A stretch of DNA of 64,000 nucleotides from Ilyonectria destructans (taxonomy: Eukaryota; Ascomycota; Sordariomycetes; Hypocreales; Nectriaceae), in NCBI GenBank assembly GCA_020740775.1, contig JAHEWK010000005.1:3472001-3536000 (forward strand), read 5' to 3'. Numbering within the stretch: position 1 is the stretch's first letter; each line of letters opens with the position of its first letter. Shown one piece after another: positions 11,742-22,030 of this stretch. The notes under the pieces are model-generated. The model ran no database searches. It saw nothing but the letters and a program-made list of their open reading frames with translations, and had not been told where the DNA came from. The translations under genes and the position numbers were made by a program.

Positions 11742-13610
11742 ATGCAGCTGCCAAGCCAGAGTATTCTTCTCAATACAAAACCGGCCGTAGCTGTGCCGGC
11801 TCTGCTTCCACTAAGCGTAAGTGTCGAGAAGCTTCAGGCTGGGTCGCTTCTTCGAACCACTGCGCTCACAGACGGCGGACTTTAGCTTTTCGGGTACCTA
11901 TTATGGAGCGCCATTTACAACCTGTTCATCCATCCGCTCAAGCGCTTTCCCGGGCCCAAGTCTTGGGCAATCAGCCGTATCCCATACACGAAAAGCTACC
12001 TCTCTGGAAGCGCCCACAAGAATTTCCACAAACTTCACCAAAAATACGGCCCTATTGTCCGCGTAGCCCCGGACGAGTTGTCCTTCACCTCGGCAGAAGC
12101 ATGGAAAGAAATCATGGGCCACCGCAAGGACTCCAGTGGTGAGAATGCTAAAGACGTCACTTTTTCGGCGGGGTGGGAGAACACCATTTTGGGGGCCAAT
12201 CTCGAGGACCACAGGCGCTATCGCCGAGTCCTCTCCAATGGCTTCTCGTCCAAAGCCATGCAAGACCAGCAGCCTATGATGATGAAGTATGTTGACCTGC
12301 TGTTACAGCGACTTCACGAGCACTGCGACGATGGCACAAAGGCGCTCGACGTGGTTTCCTGGTACAACTTTACAACTTTCGACATCATTGGCGATCTCGC
12401 CTTCGGAGAATCTTTCGGCTGCCTCGACAACTCCAACTACCATCCATGGGTATCCTTGATCTTCCAGTCGGTCAAGGCAGGTTCCTTCATGACGTCGATG
12501 AGACGACTGGGACGTGGTTTTGAAGTAGCGCTGAACTGGCTCATTCCCCGTCAGCTGCTCCAGAAAAGGGAGCAGCATATGAAGCTGGTGCAAGAAAAGG
12601 TCGCTCAGCGACTGGCCATCAACACCGATCGACCCGACTTTATGGACACCATGGTCCGCAAGGAGGGCGCCATGGTTCGTCTAAATTCCTACACAAGCCT
12701 GTGGCTTCCTTTCCTCTGAACTTGCTAAGCCATAGTCGAATTAAGACTGTAGAATCTACGCTAACGTTGAGCTTACAGAAAATGTCCCTGGATGAAATCC
12801 GGGCCCATGCCAACGTTCTCATCTTGGCTGGATCTGAAACAACTGCCACCACCCTGTCTGGCACGACATATCTTTTGTGCATGCATCCCGCCATTCTTGG
12901 CAAGCTCGAGACTGAGGTTCGCACTGTCTTTAAGAGCGAGAGCGAAATCGACTTGTTTAGCGTCCAGAAACTGCCGTATATGCTGGCGGTCCTGGACGAG
13001 GCGATGCGAGTATATCCGCCAGTGCCAACCGCCATTCCGCGGACAACACCCCCCAGCGGGAATATGATACTAGGCGAGTATCTTCCTGGTAACGTAAGCA
13101 ACACCCCTGCGAGCGCATGCTCAGAGCCCATCCTCCGCCAGCGTGGCGGTGTGCCTAGCATACTTCAGAGCTGACAGACTGTCAATACTAGGTCAAGTTG
13201 GGAATCTGGCAGTGGGCCATGAACCGTGACCCCACCAACTTCACCGACCCCGAAGCTTTTATCCCCGAACGTTGGCTTGGCGACCCAAGATTCGCCGAGG
13301 ACAAGACCGATGCTCTGCAGCCGTTCTCCTATGGGCCACGTAACTGCATAGGGAAGAAGTAAGCTTACGCCCCAGCCTATGACCCCTCCCAGCCATCATA
13401 TATCCATGCTAACGGGTGGATGTGTCTTTAACCTGCAGCCTTGCCTACGCGGAAAGTAGACTAATTCTTGCCCGGATGATCTGGAACTTTGATCTCAAGA
13501 TCGCAGACGACAGCAGGAGATGGATCGAGGACAGCGAGATGTACATGATTTGGCAGAAAAACCCTCTCCACGTTTACCTTACTCCGAGAAAGTTTGAAGG
13601 AAGTGAGTGA
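11742..13610 (+). CDS. Cytochrome P450 monooxygenase, 505 aa
   Basis: Five exons: 11742-11816, 11886-12674, 12779-13093, 13192-13358, 13439-13610, all joined in frame with GT-AG introns of 69, 104, 98 and 80 nt. A short N-terminal membrane anchor ([14 protein letters not shown]) precedes the hinge HPLKRFPGP, placing it on the ER face. The I-helix oxygen motif AGSETT, the ExxR motif EAMR, the PERW meander and the heme loop [11 protein letters not shown] with the Cys ligand are all present. The arrangement matches fungal tailoring P450s related to isotrichodermin C-15 hydroxylase-like enzymes. The substrate is unknown. It needs a reductase from elsewhere in the genome. It runs in the same direction as the multicopper oxidase 1.6 kb upstream, so the two could act in one pathway, but that is inference. 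Confidence 0.93.
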
Positions 13611-14205
13611 GTCTTATTGCTTGGCGGCTTCTATACTGTGTCAATAGAAAAAAGAAGACAGCTGTATCACTCAATTTGAAATTGTTGCTTCCCGTCCTGA
13701 AGTTGACACCGTCGGCCGGTGGGCCCAGACAATTATATAGTTTTGCCTTGCCAGCTCCAGATACTCCTGGGGGTTTAAGTCTATATGTCGGTTAATAGAA
13801 GGCTAGTGTATTAATAATACTATGGTAAAAGAGATTTAACTTTAATAACGGTTTTTACTTTTTAATATTTATAGTTACTACCCTACAGACGGGTGTGGTC
13901 TGCACTAAAGACCTTCCCCACCAACAAATTAGTTATTAAATACCGCTACTGTTACTCGATAGAGCCTCATACTGGAGTTGTAGCTAATAGCCGCTGCGAA
14001 TCCCGTTATTAAGTGGCACGGAACGGCACTGGATGACCAAGGAATAGCAGTTAGACAAGGCTATCAATAATGCCACTAGCTGGACTGCAGTAGGACGGAC
14101 TATCTGCGAGTCCCATGAGCGGCCTTCGTCCTGGCTCATCAATTCCCAAAATTGGCTTTCTATGCCACGTCGAGAATCCCATATCTAACCCAGCCATCCT
14201 CTTCA
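13611..14205. other. Convergent intergenic region, AT-rich
   Basis: Between the 3' ends of the P450 and the AAA ATPase. About 13790-13960 is AT-rich with long TTAATA-type stretches. No gene seen. Confidence 0.55.
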
Positions 14206-15795
14206 TTAATCATCATTTCTACTACCGTCCGTTTCAGAATCGGAATACTCCTCAACTGGTTCAGCCGATTCATCCAGCTGATCCACATCTTGTTGATCTC
14301 TCGCGAAAGATTCCTGTTGTTGTTGAACCCAGTTATCCACACCACCAACAGCGCCGTGTGGGTCATCCTGGTACGTGAGTAGATATCCTTGAATTGCTGC
14401 AGGGCTGAAGAGAAACTCCGGAACCTTGTCCCTGAACTCGATTGCTACGGAACTCAATGATGATGTCGTCGCCGCCATGGAATCTTTGGGGTCCGCCTCT
14501 TTGTCCATTCCGGAGGTTTCATCACTTTGCGCCTCGGTATACATTTGTGTAAACAACTGTGTGATGGTCTCGGAAGTTGCAAGGCCAAACTTGACGGAAA
14601 AGTCGACTCTTCCTGGACGCAGGAGGGCGGGGTCAATGTCCTCAGTGTGATTTGAGGTCATAACGAGAACACGGCCCTCCTGGGCACCAACACCATCAAT
14701 AACGTTGAGCAGCCCCGAAAGCGATATCTTTTCTCGACGCCCGCCCTTCTGAGGTCCGTCAGCCGCCGCGTCCCGACTTCGCTTGTGCGTGAGCCCGGTT
14801 GCGTCAATGTCTTCAAGCAAGACCAGGCAGGTACGAGGAAGATTGCGAAAAAGGGTGGCGAGGCTATCTTCGGAGAGACGAGGTGAGTTGAGGCTAATCA
14901 TGTAAATATCCAGGCCCATCAATCCTGCCGCTGCAAGAGTCAGACTTGTCTTGCCTGTGCCTGGAGGCCCAGAGAAGAGGTAGCCACGTCGATAAGGAAT
15001 ACCCCGGGTGGCATACCAGCGTTTAGTTCTGGGGTTCAGATAGCGCTGGAGGTCTCTGATGAGCCCTTGCTTGAGGGATTCACCTAGAGCGATCGTATAC
15101 ATGGGCCTTGTTGCTTTGGACATGCACTTTGTCCAACCCAGCTCGTCGCCGTAGGTCTTGGTAGCCCGGTAGATGCTGGTCCTTCCTCGTTCCCTCTCCA
15201 AGTATTCAATGCGGGCGTTGTAGACGAGGCGCTTGATGATCGTTGCGTCTCTCCCCAGGCAAGAAATAACGATCTTCTCGGTTCGACGAGACCATGGTGT
15301 CGACTCCTGGCTCTCCATTGACCTTGTGAAGGTTAAAAAGCGATTCTCATAGCGGAAGAAATGAGTCCCCATGCCTGGGGACCAGTGCATAGGGCGGGCA
15401 TTGTAGAGCGATATCTTTGAACGTAGATCATCGAGACTGGTCTCAGTGTCGACGTCACCAAAGGAGTCATCCGCTTCGTGATCGTCCCTGGTAGCAGCTG
15501 CATCAAACGAAAAGGGCCCATGTTTAATGGTGCTAGATACGAAGAGGCGGTGGTTGTTCTGGGAAAGGCTGGTCCTGGCAACCCAACTCATGACATAATT
15601 GTAGATTTCATCTTGTGCTCCAATCTCAACAGTTGATATAAACCGAGACTTGATATGCTCTCCAAAAGCCTCAGTAATGTATGGCGTGACAAAGAGGAGG
15701 AAGGCGAAATGGGGCATGTAGGTTGCGCCGGGAAAGACGATCTGCAGAAGCGTGGCAAGAGAGCCTTTTCTGAAGATATTCTCTGGAGAGTCCAT
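14206..15795 (-). CDS. BCS1-like AAA ATPase, 529 aa
   Basis: Single exon from the ATG at 15795. The N-terminal half is a BCS1_N-type region with one hydrophobic segment near residues 27-37 (FAFLLFVTPYI). The AAA module follows: Walker A GPPGTGKTS at about residues 275-283, Walker B LVLLEDID at about 324-331, then TSNHTEDIDPALLRPGRVD with the sensor and arginine-finger region. Mitochondrial BCS1 inserts the Rieske protein into complex III. Filamentous fungi carry many paralogues of unknown job, and this one has an acidic, Asp/Glu-rich C-terminus and a linker insert (KRSRDAAADG) in the AAA core. A paralogue with an accessory role is more likely than the housekeeping gene. It is convergent with the P450. 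Confidence 0.92.
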   Translation of the reverse strand: MDSPENIFRKGSLATLLQIVFPGATYMPHFAFLLFVTPYITEAFGEHIKSRFISTVEIGAQDEIYNYVMSWVARTSLSQNNHRLFVSSTIKHGPFSFDAAATRDDHEADDSFGDVDTETSLDDLRSKISLYNARPMHWSPGMGTHFFRYENRFLTFTRSMESQESTPWSRRTEKIVISCLGRDATIIKRLVYNARIEYLERERGRTSIYRATKTYGDELGWTKCMSKATRPMYTIALGESLKQGLIRDLQRYLNPRTKRWYATRGIPYRRGYLFSGPPGTGKTSLTLAAAGLMGLDIYMISLNSPRLSEDSLATLFRNLPRTCLVLLEDIDATGLTHKRSRDAAADGPQKGGRREKISLSGLLNVIDGVGAQEGRVLVMTSNHTEDIDPALLRPGRVDFSVKFGLATSETITQLFTQMYTEAQSDETSGMDKEADPKDSMAATTSSLSSVAIEFRDKVPEFLFSPAAIQGYLLTYQDDPHGAVGGVDNWVQQQQESFARDQQDVDQLDESAEPVEEYSDSETDGSRNDD

Positions 15796-16518
15796 ATTGC
15801 TTTGACTTTGAAGGTTGAAGCGTTGAGGAACAGGGCGAAAGTTGATTCTGGGAGGGCTATTTATGTAGCATCAGGCTCCACAAAATTCGTTTTATGTCAC
15901 GGGGCATGATACGCTGTCGCCTTGCTGCCTAGTGGTCTGACATGCATAGGCACCAGCTTGATGGTGGTGAAGGAACAGTTGAACGACTAAAAGAGTAACC
16001 AGAGGGCCATGTCGGCCAATCGTAGCTGCTGAATTTGGAGGCATGTTTACATCGATGAAGCGGGTTGCCATTCCGGTGCAGCTAAACCGACCCATCGATT
16101 CTCGTCTGAGCAGAGGGATGGATGCCCTTTGTTGTCAATCACCCCACTCCCAGTACCTAATGTATGTACAGATCACATGTGTCAGCAATCGAACAGAGCT
16201 CAGGTTGCCATCAGTTGAGGGGCGTGGCTGCATGAATGAAGTCCGATTTGATTCGCGGCTACGTACAGAGGGGGTGTAGTAATTTCCGTCAGGGCGTCCG
16301 TCATTGGAAGGATCTGGGGCGGTCGCAGATCCCATCATGGGTATCCCTGTTTACGAAGCATCCACATTAGCCCGACTTTAGTTCGCGGACCACAATGTCC
16401 ACATTGCCAGAGACACGACGATAGCCGACAGGGAAGACTGGAGTGAAGTACACTTCCCGGAATATCGTGGTCCCAGGTATTTTTAAAACCCAAGGAAGGA
16501 CTGCCTGCCCAGCTAGAT
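15796..16518. other. Intergenic, no gene seen
   Basis: 5' flank of the AAA ATPase and upstream flank of the Rep-like relic. Reading all frames shows no rolling-circle endonuclease motifs here that could be the missing front half of the relic. Confidence 0.5.
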
Positions 16519-17010
16519 ATGCCAGACATTAAGCTTCGGCCCTGGCATGTTCCACGCGAGGTCCAGAATTGGTTTGAGGCGTCTTGTCTAGCATCAACGG
16601 CACGAGTGGTGGTCGCCCCTCCTCGCTCGTCTTTCTTAGACCGCCTCAGTGTGGGAAAACGACGTTTGCTTTGACACTTGGCCGTCCAGGTCTCATGACA
16701 GGTTATTGGGATGTAGCTGAGCTACTGAGGCCCGGTATAACCCACCTTATGCTCCAAAACGTTAATCTAAAGGACTTTCCCTGTAAATTTCAGCTGGTGG
16801 GCTGTTAAATGTCTCTCTTTATTCATAATCAGGATGCAGAAGGAAAAGATATCGCATTTGGACGTTCTGTTATCTGGGTTTACACTCCAGAGATAAGTCC
16901 TCTAAATGACCTAGGGATAGAACGATACATACGCAACCCACATTCCGGTTTTATTGTGGATGTTAAGACCAAGTTATATAGGGTGACTATAGGGGGGTTT
17001 CTTAGCCTTT
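16519..17010 (+). pseudogene. Relic of a geminivirus/genomovirus-like Rep, SF3 helicase half
   Basis: Two stretches in one frame, 16584-16808 and 16809 to about 16990, are separated only by a TAA. They read like the helicase part of CRESS-DNA virus replication proteins. The first has a Walker A-like PPQCGKTTF, then KDFPCKFQLVGC in the place where these proteins have their conserved Walker B/motif C region. The second has a hydrophobic SVIWVY strand. A short open piece starting at the ATG 16519 (RPWHVPREV) lies in a different frame upstream, so there is at least one frameshift as well as the stop. The HUH nicking domain is not found. Downstream the frame runs into low-complexity AT-rich sequence. 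This is a broken, old integrated copy and not a functional gene. The family call rests on motif order only. Confidence 0.62.
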
Positions 17011-17884
17011 ATTTATGTTTCTTATTTATCGATATTTATTCCCTTCTCACTTATTCCAATCTATATTAGTTATATTATCCTCCTGTTTATCACCACCTTT
17101 ATTTTACTTCCCTTCCTTTATTGCTTTTCCCCTCTAGTTTCCATTTTATCTCTTAAAGCTCTCAGAAGCCTTCTAACTTAATATATTACAGTGCCCTTGT
17201 CCCTTCTCAAGTCCGCTTATCTTCCACTCCCTAATATCCAAGCATCTTAATATATATATTTAACAATAACTTCCTCTTATCCCCTTTATCATCTAGATAC
17301 AGCCTATACCTTTAGTTTATCCATTTATTATCGGCCTATTTATGCTTACTCGTAATCTCTGCTATATATCGCTCTTCTCCCTTCTATTCCCAGAGTACCT
17401 AGTCAAGAGCCAATACCTCACTGTAATAACCTAATGCCTCCAATCGCTGTGGTAACCCAATATGGATGGGGAGAATATTCACTGTACACCGCCCCCGGAT
17501 AATATAATAGTCGTCTTCTTCTTCTTCTCTTGCAACTGCAGATCGAACAAGAATCGCCATCCACAAGAGCACTATATTATTCTTTATTGTGGTCGACCTG
17601 TCTATAACTGCCCTTAGTAATAGGCTTTAAACGGCTTTTTGCAGGCTGTCCCTCCTGACTCGCTCCACTGTGAATAATATAACGACTTCATCTAAACTCT
17701 GCTCTTACTCCTTCTTTAGTATGAGCCCCATTTCTTCCAGCTTTTCTCTTTTTCTTTCGAGTACACCAGGAAGCATACCATTCCTGTCCATATAGCTTGA
17801 AAAGAGCGCCTTACTGATGGAGATTCGAGTACGATAGAGATTCGAGTGCTATAGCCTCTGTCTCCAGGACTGTTAATTTGGAGT
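17011..17884. other. AT-rich, strand-skewed pyrimidine-rich spacer
   Basis: About 17040-17420 is strongly C+T-rich on the plus strand. No coding signal on either strand. Confidence 0.5.
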
Positions 17885-18640
17885 TCATTGTGTTGCTTTA
17901 GGCCAGCTTTCTGATCGTCCTTCAAGTCCGCATCACCATTTGAGCTGGATGGAGCAGCACCCGAGTCAAGCCCCTCGTCCTCATGCGACCCGACAGACAA
18001 GGCTACTGCAATGGCATATTACCTCGCAGCCAAGAAACGTATCGAACTTGTAGAGCCGTGTTGGTTCCCGGTCCAGTGCTTGTTTCTTTTCGGGGTCTTT
18101 GAGATGTACTGTTTGCAGCCTCTCAAAGCCTGGTCCTACTTCAACCAAGCCTCTGTGCAGTTTCGGAACCTTTTCCGGCAACGGACTCACCTACAGACAC
18201 CTTACAATGAGGCAACTGCCTCGAGGACTCGTCGACTTGAGCAGCGGCTCTACTGGTCTTGTGTGAAGTCTGAGTGGTCAGTTTCTCCAAGAATCGGCCC
18301 TGGTTCTCAGTCAAGCTGATCCTGAACCGAGCAGCAAGTTGAGACGTCAGATTCCTTTGCCCCCGAGTGGTATTGACCGTTTGGACTACCCTGATATGCT
18401 CCCGTCTCCGCCGCTGGAGCTCACATACCCTCCTCTCCATCAACAAGGGCTGGATGTCCTGGACGATGATATGGGGCCTGATGAGGAGAAAAGTTGGTTC
18501 TACTATCTTGCCGAGATATCCTCCAGTAAGATTATAAACTATGCAGTAGCCGCCATAGGATCAAAGGACGAGCAGGATTGGATCCGCAACATAGCCAAAG
18601 CCGAGGAGGACTGCGAGGATTTTGAAAGGCAGATTGAACA
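17885..18640 (+). pseudogene. C-terminal fragment of a fungal-specific transcription factor
   Basis: The plus strand encodes a typical middle-homology-region fragment: AYYLAAKKRIEL, VQCLFLFGVFEMY, PLKAWSYFNQASVQFRNL, then RRLEQRLYWSCVKSE. A 58-nt GT-AG intron at 18277-18334 joins this to LRRQIPLPPSGIDRLDYPDMLP and SWFYYLAEIS. The zinc-cluster N-terminus is absent: upstream the frame carries a TGA near 17920 and then AT-rich DNA. The C-terminus is replaced from about 18640 by the dispersed repeat, which supplies the last codons and stop at 18677. It is therefore cut at both ends and should not function. Confidence 0.78.
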
Positions 18641-19015
18641 CTTAGTGCAGATAGAGCTTAAAACAGTAAGAGTCTGAGATACCCTAGAGTTCAGGTCGAA
18701 AGAAGGTCCTGCAGCTAAGACCAGCAAGGAATTTTAGTAGAAAGAAACGGGTAAGTGCTTAATTAGATACTTCTGAATATAATAAGGTAAGAAGGAATAA
18801 GAATAAAGAGATAAGAGCTGCTATAACAGCTTATTCAAATAGCAAAGCAACAATAAAGGCCCTCTCTAAAAGTTTAAATTGAAAAAGGGAAAAGCATACC
18901 CTTCCTAGTAGAGGCCGAGCTTATCTTTTAAGTAGTGTCTAGTCCAGGAGGCTAGACCTACTGTTATTAAACTCCGGAGTGCCTGTCAGCACCATCACAA
19001 TATCGCTGCAAGAAG
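18641..19015 (+). repeat. Dispersed repeat, copy A
   Basis: Matches 50516-50890 in the same orientation over about 375 bp, with many C/T and G/A differences, as RIP would leave. Shared blocks include gagtctgagataccctag, ggtcctgcagctaaga and gtgcctgtcagcaccatca. It interrupts the transcription factor relic at 17885-18640. Copy A is the more AT-shifted of the two. Confidence 0.85.
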
Positions 19016-20434
19016 CATATAGTACTAAACGCAGCCAGCCGGCAGCTTCAAGACTAACTAGGAATACCGCAGGGCGATAGGGCTTCCGCAACAATACGAT
19101 AAATAGAGCTATAAATAGGTATCTGGACTACAGGCAAATATCTAAGCGTTGCGTCACTTCAATTGGGTCAAGAGAATAGACGAGAGAGGAAATAATAGCG
19201 TATTTAGACTGGAGTAAAGCGGAAGACAAGCGAATCGAAGCTTAAGTCGCTAAAGTAATAGAAGACAATCCTTTGGCCAACAAAAGAAGAGGCGTAAAAA
19301 AGATTTGGCAAAGAATAGAAAATGACAGTATGGAGCAACAAATTTTGCACTCAGCAAGGGACAAGGTAGAACAGTGTATCATAGTCCGATCGTAGAGTGG
19401 CATTGGAATTTCACATGGTTCAACGTCGTACCGAATGAATGGCTTAATAATGAATGGGCATAGGTAATTCGCCTGGAAGTTTTCTTTGAAGGATTTAAGT
19501 TAGGCACTGAAATCAGAGGCGAACGCGCTGGAGGGTGCTGGCATAATTTGGGCACCTGGGTGCCCATGTATCAGTCACTGACAGTTGTCAAGGTAAGGTT
19601 TCTGAAACGCGAATCTCTGCAGGTTACCTGGCTTGGGATGACCGTTTTTTATGATTTCAAGTGACAATTTCATTTTTACGCATGCCTCCGTATCTGGTCG
19701 CTTCGTGCCTGGTGTTTCAGGTTTGGCGTGGCGTCAATTCAAACATGACATGTACGGAGTACCCTATAAGCATCCTCGGTTGGCGTCGCGCGTTTCAGAT
19801 GGAGCCGGTCGAGCCGACGGTTCGTAAACAACCTGAAACTCGGCATTTCGAGCCGTGATGGGGACGCCCAGCAGTCGCGGCCGATGCCTCTTCGTCCGGT
19901 CTTTGGCATCTGTGGTTTCAGTCTTGGCGTAGATCAACCACGTCTTGGCACCATGGGTTTCGGAAAAGGCCGCTCCTACCCCTGGGCAAGGAGACTTACA
20001 CCACAAATAAGCCCATCTAAACACGACCCTCTCCGTATTATCGGCACAGGATCTCCGATGGACCATGTTCTCAGGCTATTTCTGGCGTTCATTCATTCCG
20101 GTATCCGATTACTTGATTGATCGACGGCCTTGACGTTGCCGGATTAAGCCAGGTATCCAGCAGCAAACGTCTCGGAATTAACTCACTCCGAACTACCTAA
20201 TGTCTCCAATAAGGGCGGGTATTGTTTTACGCTATTAGGCTTTTCGACTTTATTTCAAGTATATATAGCCTCTTCATGTTGGCAACGGGAAATATTCTCC
20301 CCATCCTTTCAACACAGTTCTCTTTCACTTCGCTTTATCATTCTCTCCGGCTGCGCCGAGTTAATCACTTCAATTTATTATCAATTTTTCATAACAAAGA
20401 CAAATATCGCCTTTTTCAACTCTACCCATTCAAA
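19016..20434. other. Intergenic with unrecognised decayed DNA
   Basis: About 19020-19370 is purine-rich and keeps short open pieces such as IIAYLDWSKAEDK next to stops, suggesting an old coding relic I cannot name. The remainder holds the promoter of the small secreted protein gene at 20435. No intact gene seen. Confidence 0.45.
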
Positions 20435-21004
20435 ATGCATGCTCCCTCTGTCCTCCGTCTTCTTTCCACCGGCCTGGTCGCCGCGGTTGCTGTGTCTGGC
20501 TTTACTGGACCGATCGGAAATGGAGTCTCTCGCACGGTTGTAAGTGGTATCAGCGTTCAATCCACTCAAGAAATCGTATTCACAATTTATTTATTTTAGG
20601 GTGCCTTGATGGTTATGGCTGGGCCGGCCCTAGCTGCTCCACTTGCGGAACCCTTTGACAATGAGGAAGTTGCGGACCTGGAGGTAGAGAATCGCCATTC
20701 AACCTCAGATGATATTTTACTAACGATGGTTCAAAACGAGCAGGCCCGGGATGATGCAGATGAGGAGGACGAGATTGCACCCGCTCTTGGTATCCGTAGC
20801 CACGAGATTGAAGCTGCCGACAATGCCGATCCTGTTGAGGCTGAGGCAACACCTGCAGCCACACCTAGTGCTAAGAAGGGCAAGAAGAAGGGCAAGAAGG
20901 GTGGAAAGAAAGGCAAGAAGGGCAAGAAGGGCAAGAAGGGAGATAAGAAGGGAAAGAAGGACAAGGCTAAAGCTACCCCTACCCCTGCCGTTGCTCGTGT
21001 TTAA
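20435..21004 (+). CDS. Small secreted acidic protein with a Lys-Gly tail, 169 aa
   Basis: Two exons, 20435-20539 and 20600-21004, joined in phase 0 across a 60-nt GT-AG intron (donor GTAAGT, acceptor TTTTAG). The N-terminus has a hydrophobic signal-like stretch (LLSTGLVAAVAVSGF) and a second hydrophobic run ending ALAAPLAEP, where cleavage could occur. The middle is strongly acidic (DDADEEDEIAP). Residues about 132-159 are built of repeated KKG/KGK units, making the tail highly basic. No Cys is present in the mature part. I recognise no family. The charge-segregated design could bind polyanions or fold back on the acidic segment. A secreted effector-like or cell-wall role is only a guess. Confidence 0.78.
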
Positions 21005-21360
21005 ACTCGACTCTGGTTTTATGGTTAGGAAATGATTGTCTTCTCAGTCAGCAGGCGGGGCTTGTTGCTCGTTTCTGGTTACTTTCTCGCTTGGCAATAC
21101 TTTACCCTAAATAGCAGCCCCCTTACTGTTAATATGTAACCTTTTGTCAACAGAACACAGAAATCCTAAGGGCTATGCTAGCTAGACTGGCGTGACCTAG
21201 TTGCTTTTTAGGATGCTTCCTTGCTAACTAAGGCTATAGGAATTATCCAGCCTAATTTAGGTGCTTGTACTAGTTAAACTGGCCCTATGAATGTTTAGGT
21301 GGCACTTTGAGATACGGTGCACTTTAGTATCTTACGATCCCTGTCAGCAAGGGAGAAGCG
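21005..21360. other. 3' flank, no gene seen
   Basis: Moderately AT-rich sequence between two convergent genes, the second of which is a pseudogene. No coding signal. Confidence 0.5.
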
Positions 21361-22030
21361 TTATTCAGAATGTTGCCATACCAATTCTGAATTTACATTG
21401 ACTTGTGTGAGCGATTGTGGCAGGATATGGACCACTTCTAGAGCATTAAAGGATTCATTCTCAAGCGAGATGCCATCCTCATCTCGGGCTTCACTACCAT
21501 ATTCACTCTAGCGTTTGAATGCCTCCTTCTGATTGAACGTGCGTGATATTACACAATGATGATGGTCGCGAATGAGACAGGCACCCCGACGAACTGATAC
21601 CCGTTCTGGCGTTTCGGCGAAGTTTTTCACTCCTCCCTGGATTCGTTGGACTACGGAATGGGATGTAGGAGAGGGGTGGGGAGTCTTCTTGGTGGACGCC
21701 TTCACTATAGGGCCAAAGTTCGTTAGGGGCTGGCGGCAGACGAGGATATGTTTGCGTATCCTTACACGGCAGAAAGAAGTTATCAAATAGGTACTCTGCA
21801 AAACTGAACAGGTAGGTGCGGAGTCCCTCATTGAGGTTGATGTTACCAAAGTCGACGTCTCCTTCCCCGTCAATTGGCAGAGCCATGGACTGAAAGAATG
21901 CACGCAAGAAGTTGACATTAGATTCCTAGAGCGTGCGTATTCATAAGTAAGGCGTCTAGGGAAGATGACTGGCTGCCTCTCAATCCCGACATTACTCGAC
22001 CCAAAGGTCCACGACTTTAATCCCATGAAC
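21361..22030 (-). pseudogene. HNH-endonuclease-domain protein, broken
   Basis: The minus strand reads pieces of the fungal HNH-domain family in two frames. One holds FFQSMALPIDGEGD and LRTYLFSFAEYL; the other holds ERVSVRRGACLIRD, CVISRTFNQ and, after an in-frame TAG near 21508, NALEVVHILPQSL, which carries the H of the HNH fold. A frame change near 21665-21690 and the TAG break the gene, and TAA at 21361 ends the readable part. An intron with a tctag acceptor near 21930 may precede the first piece. Proteins of this type are common in filamentous ascomycetes and their role is unknown. Confidence 0.75.
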
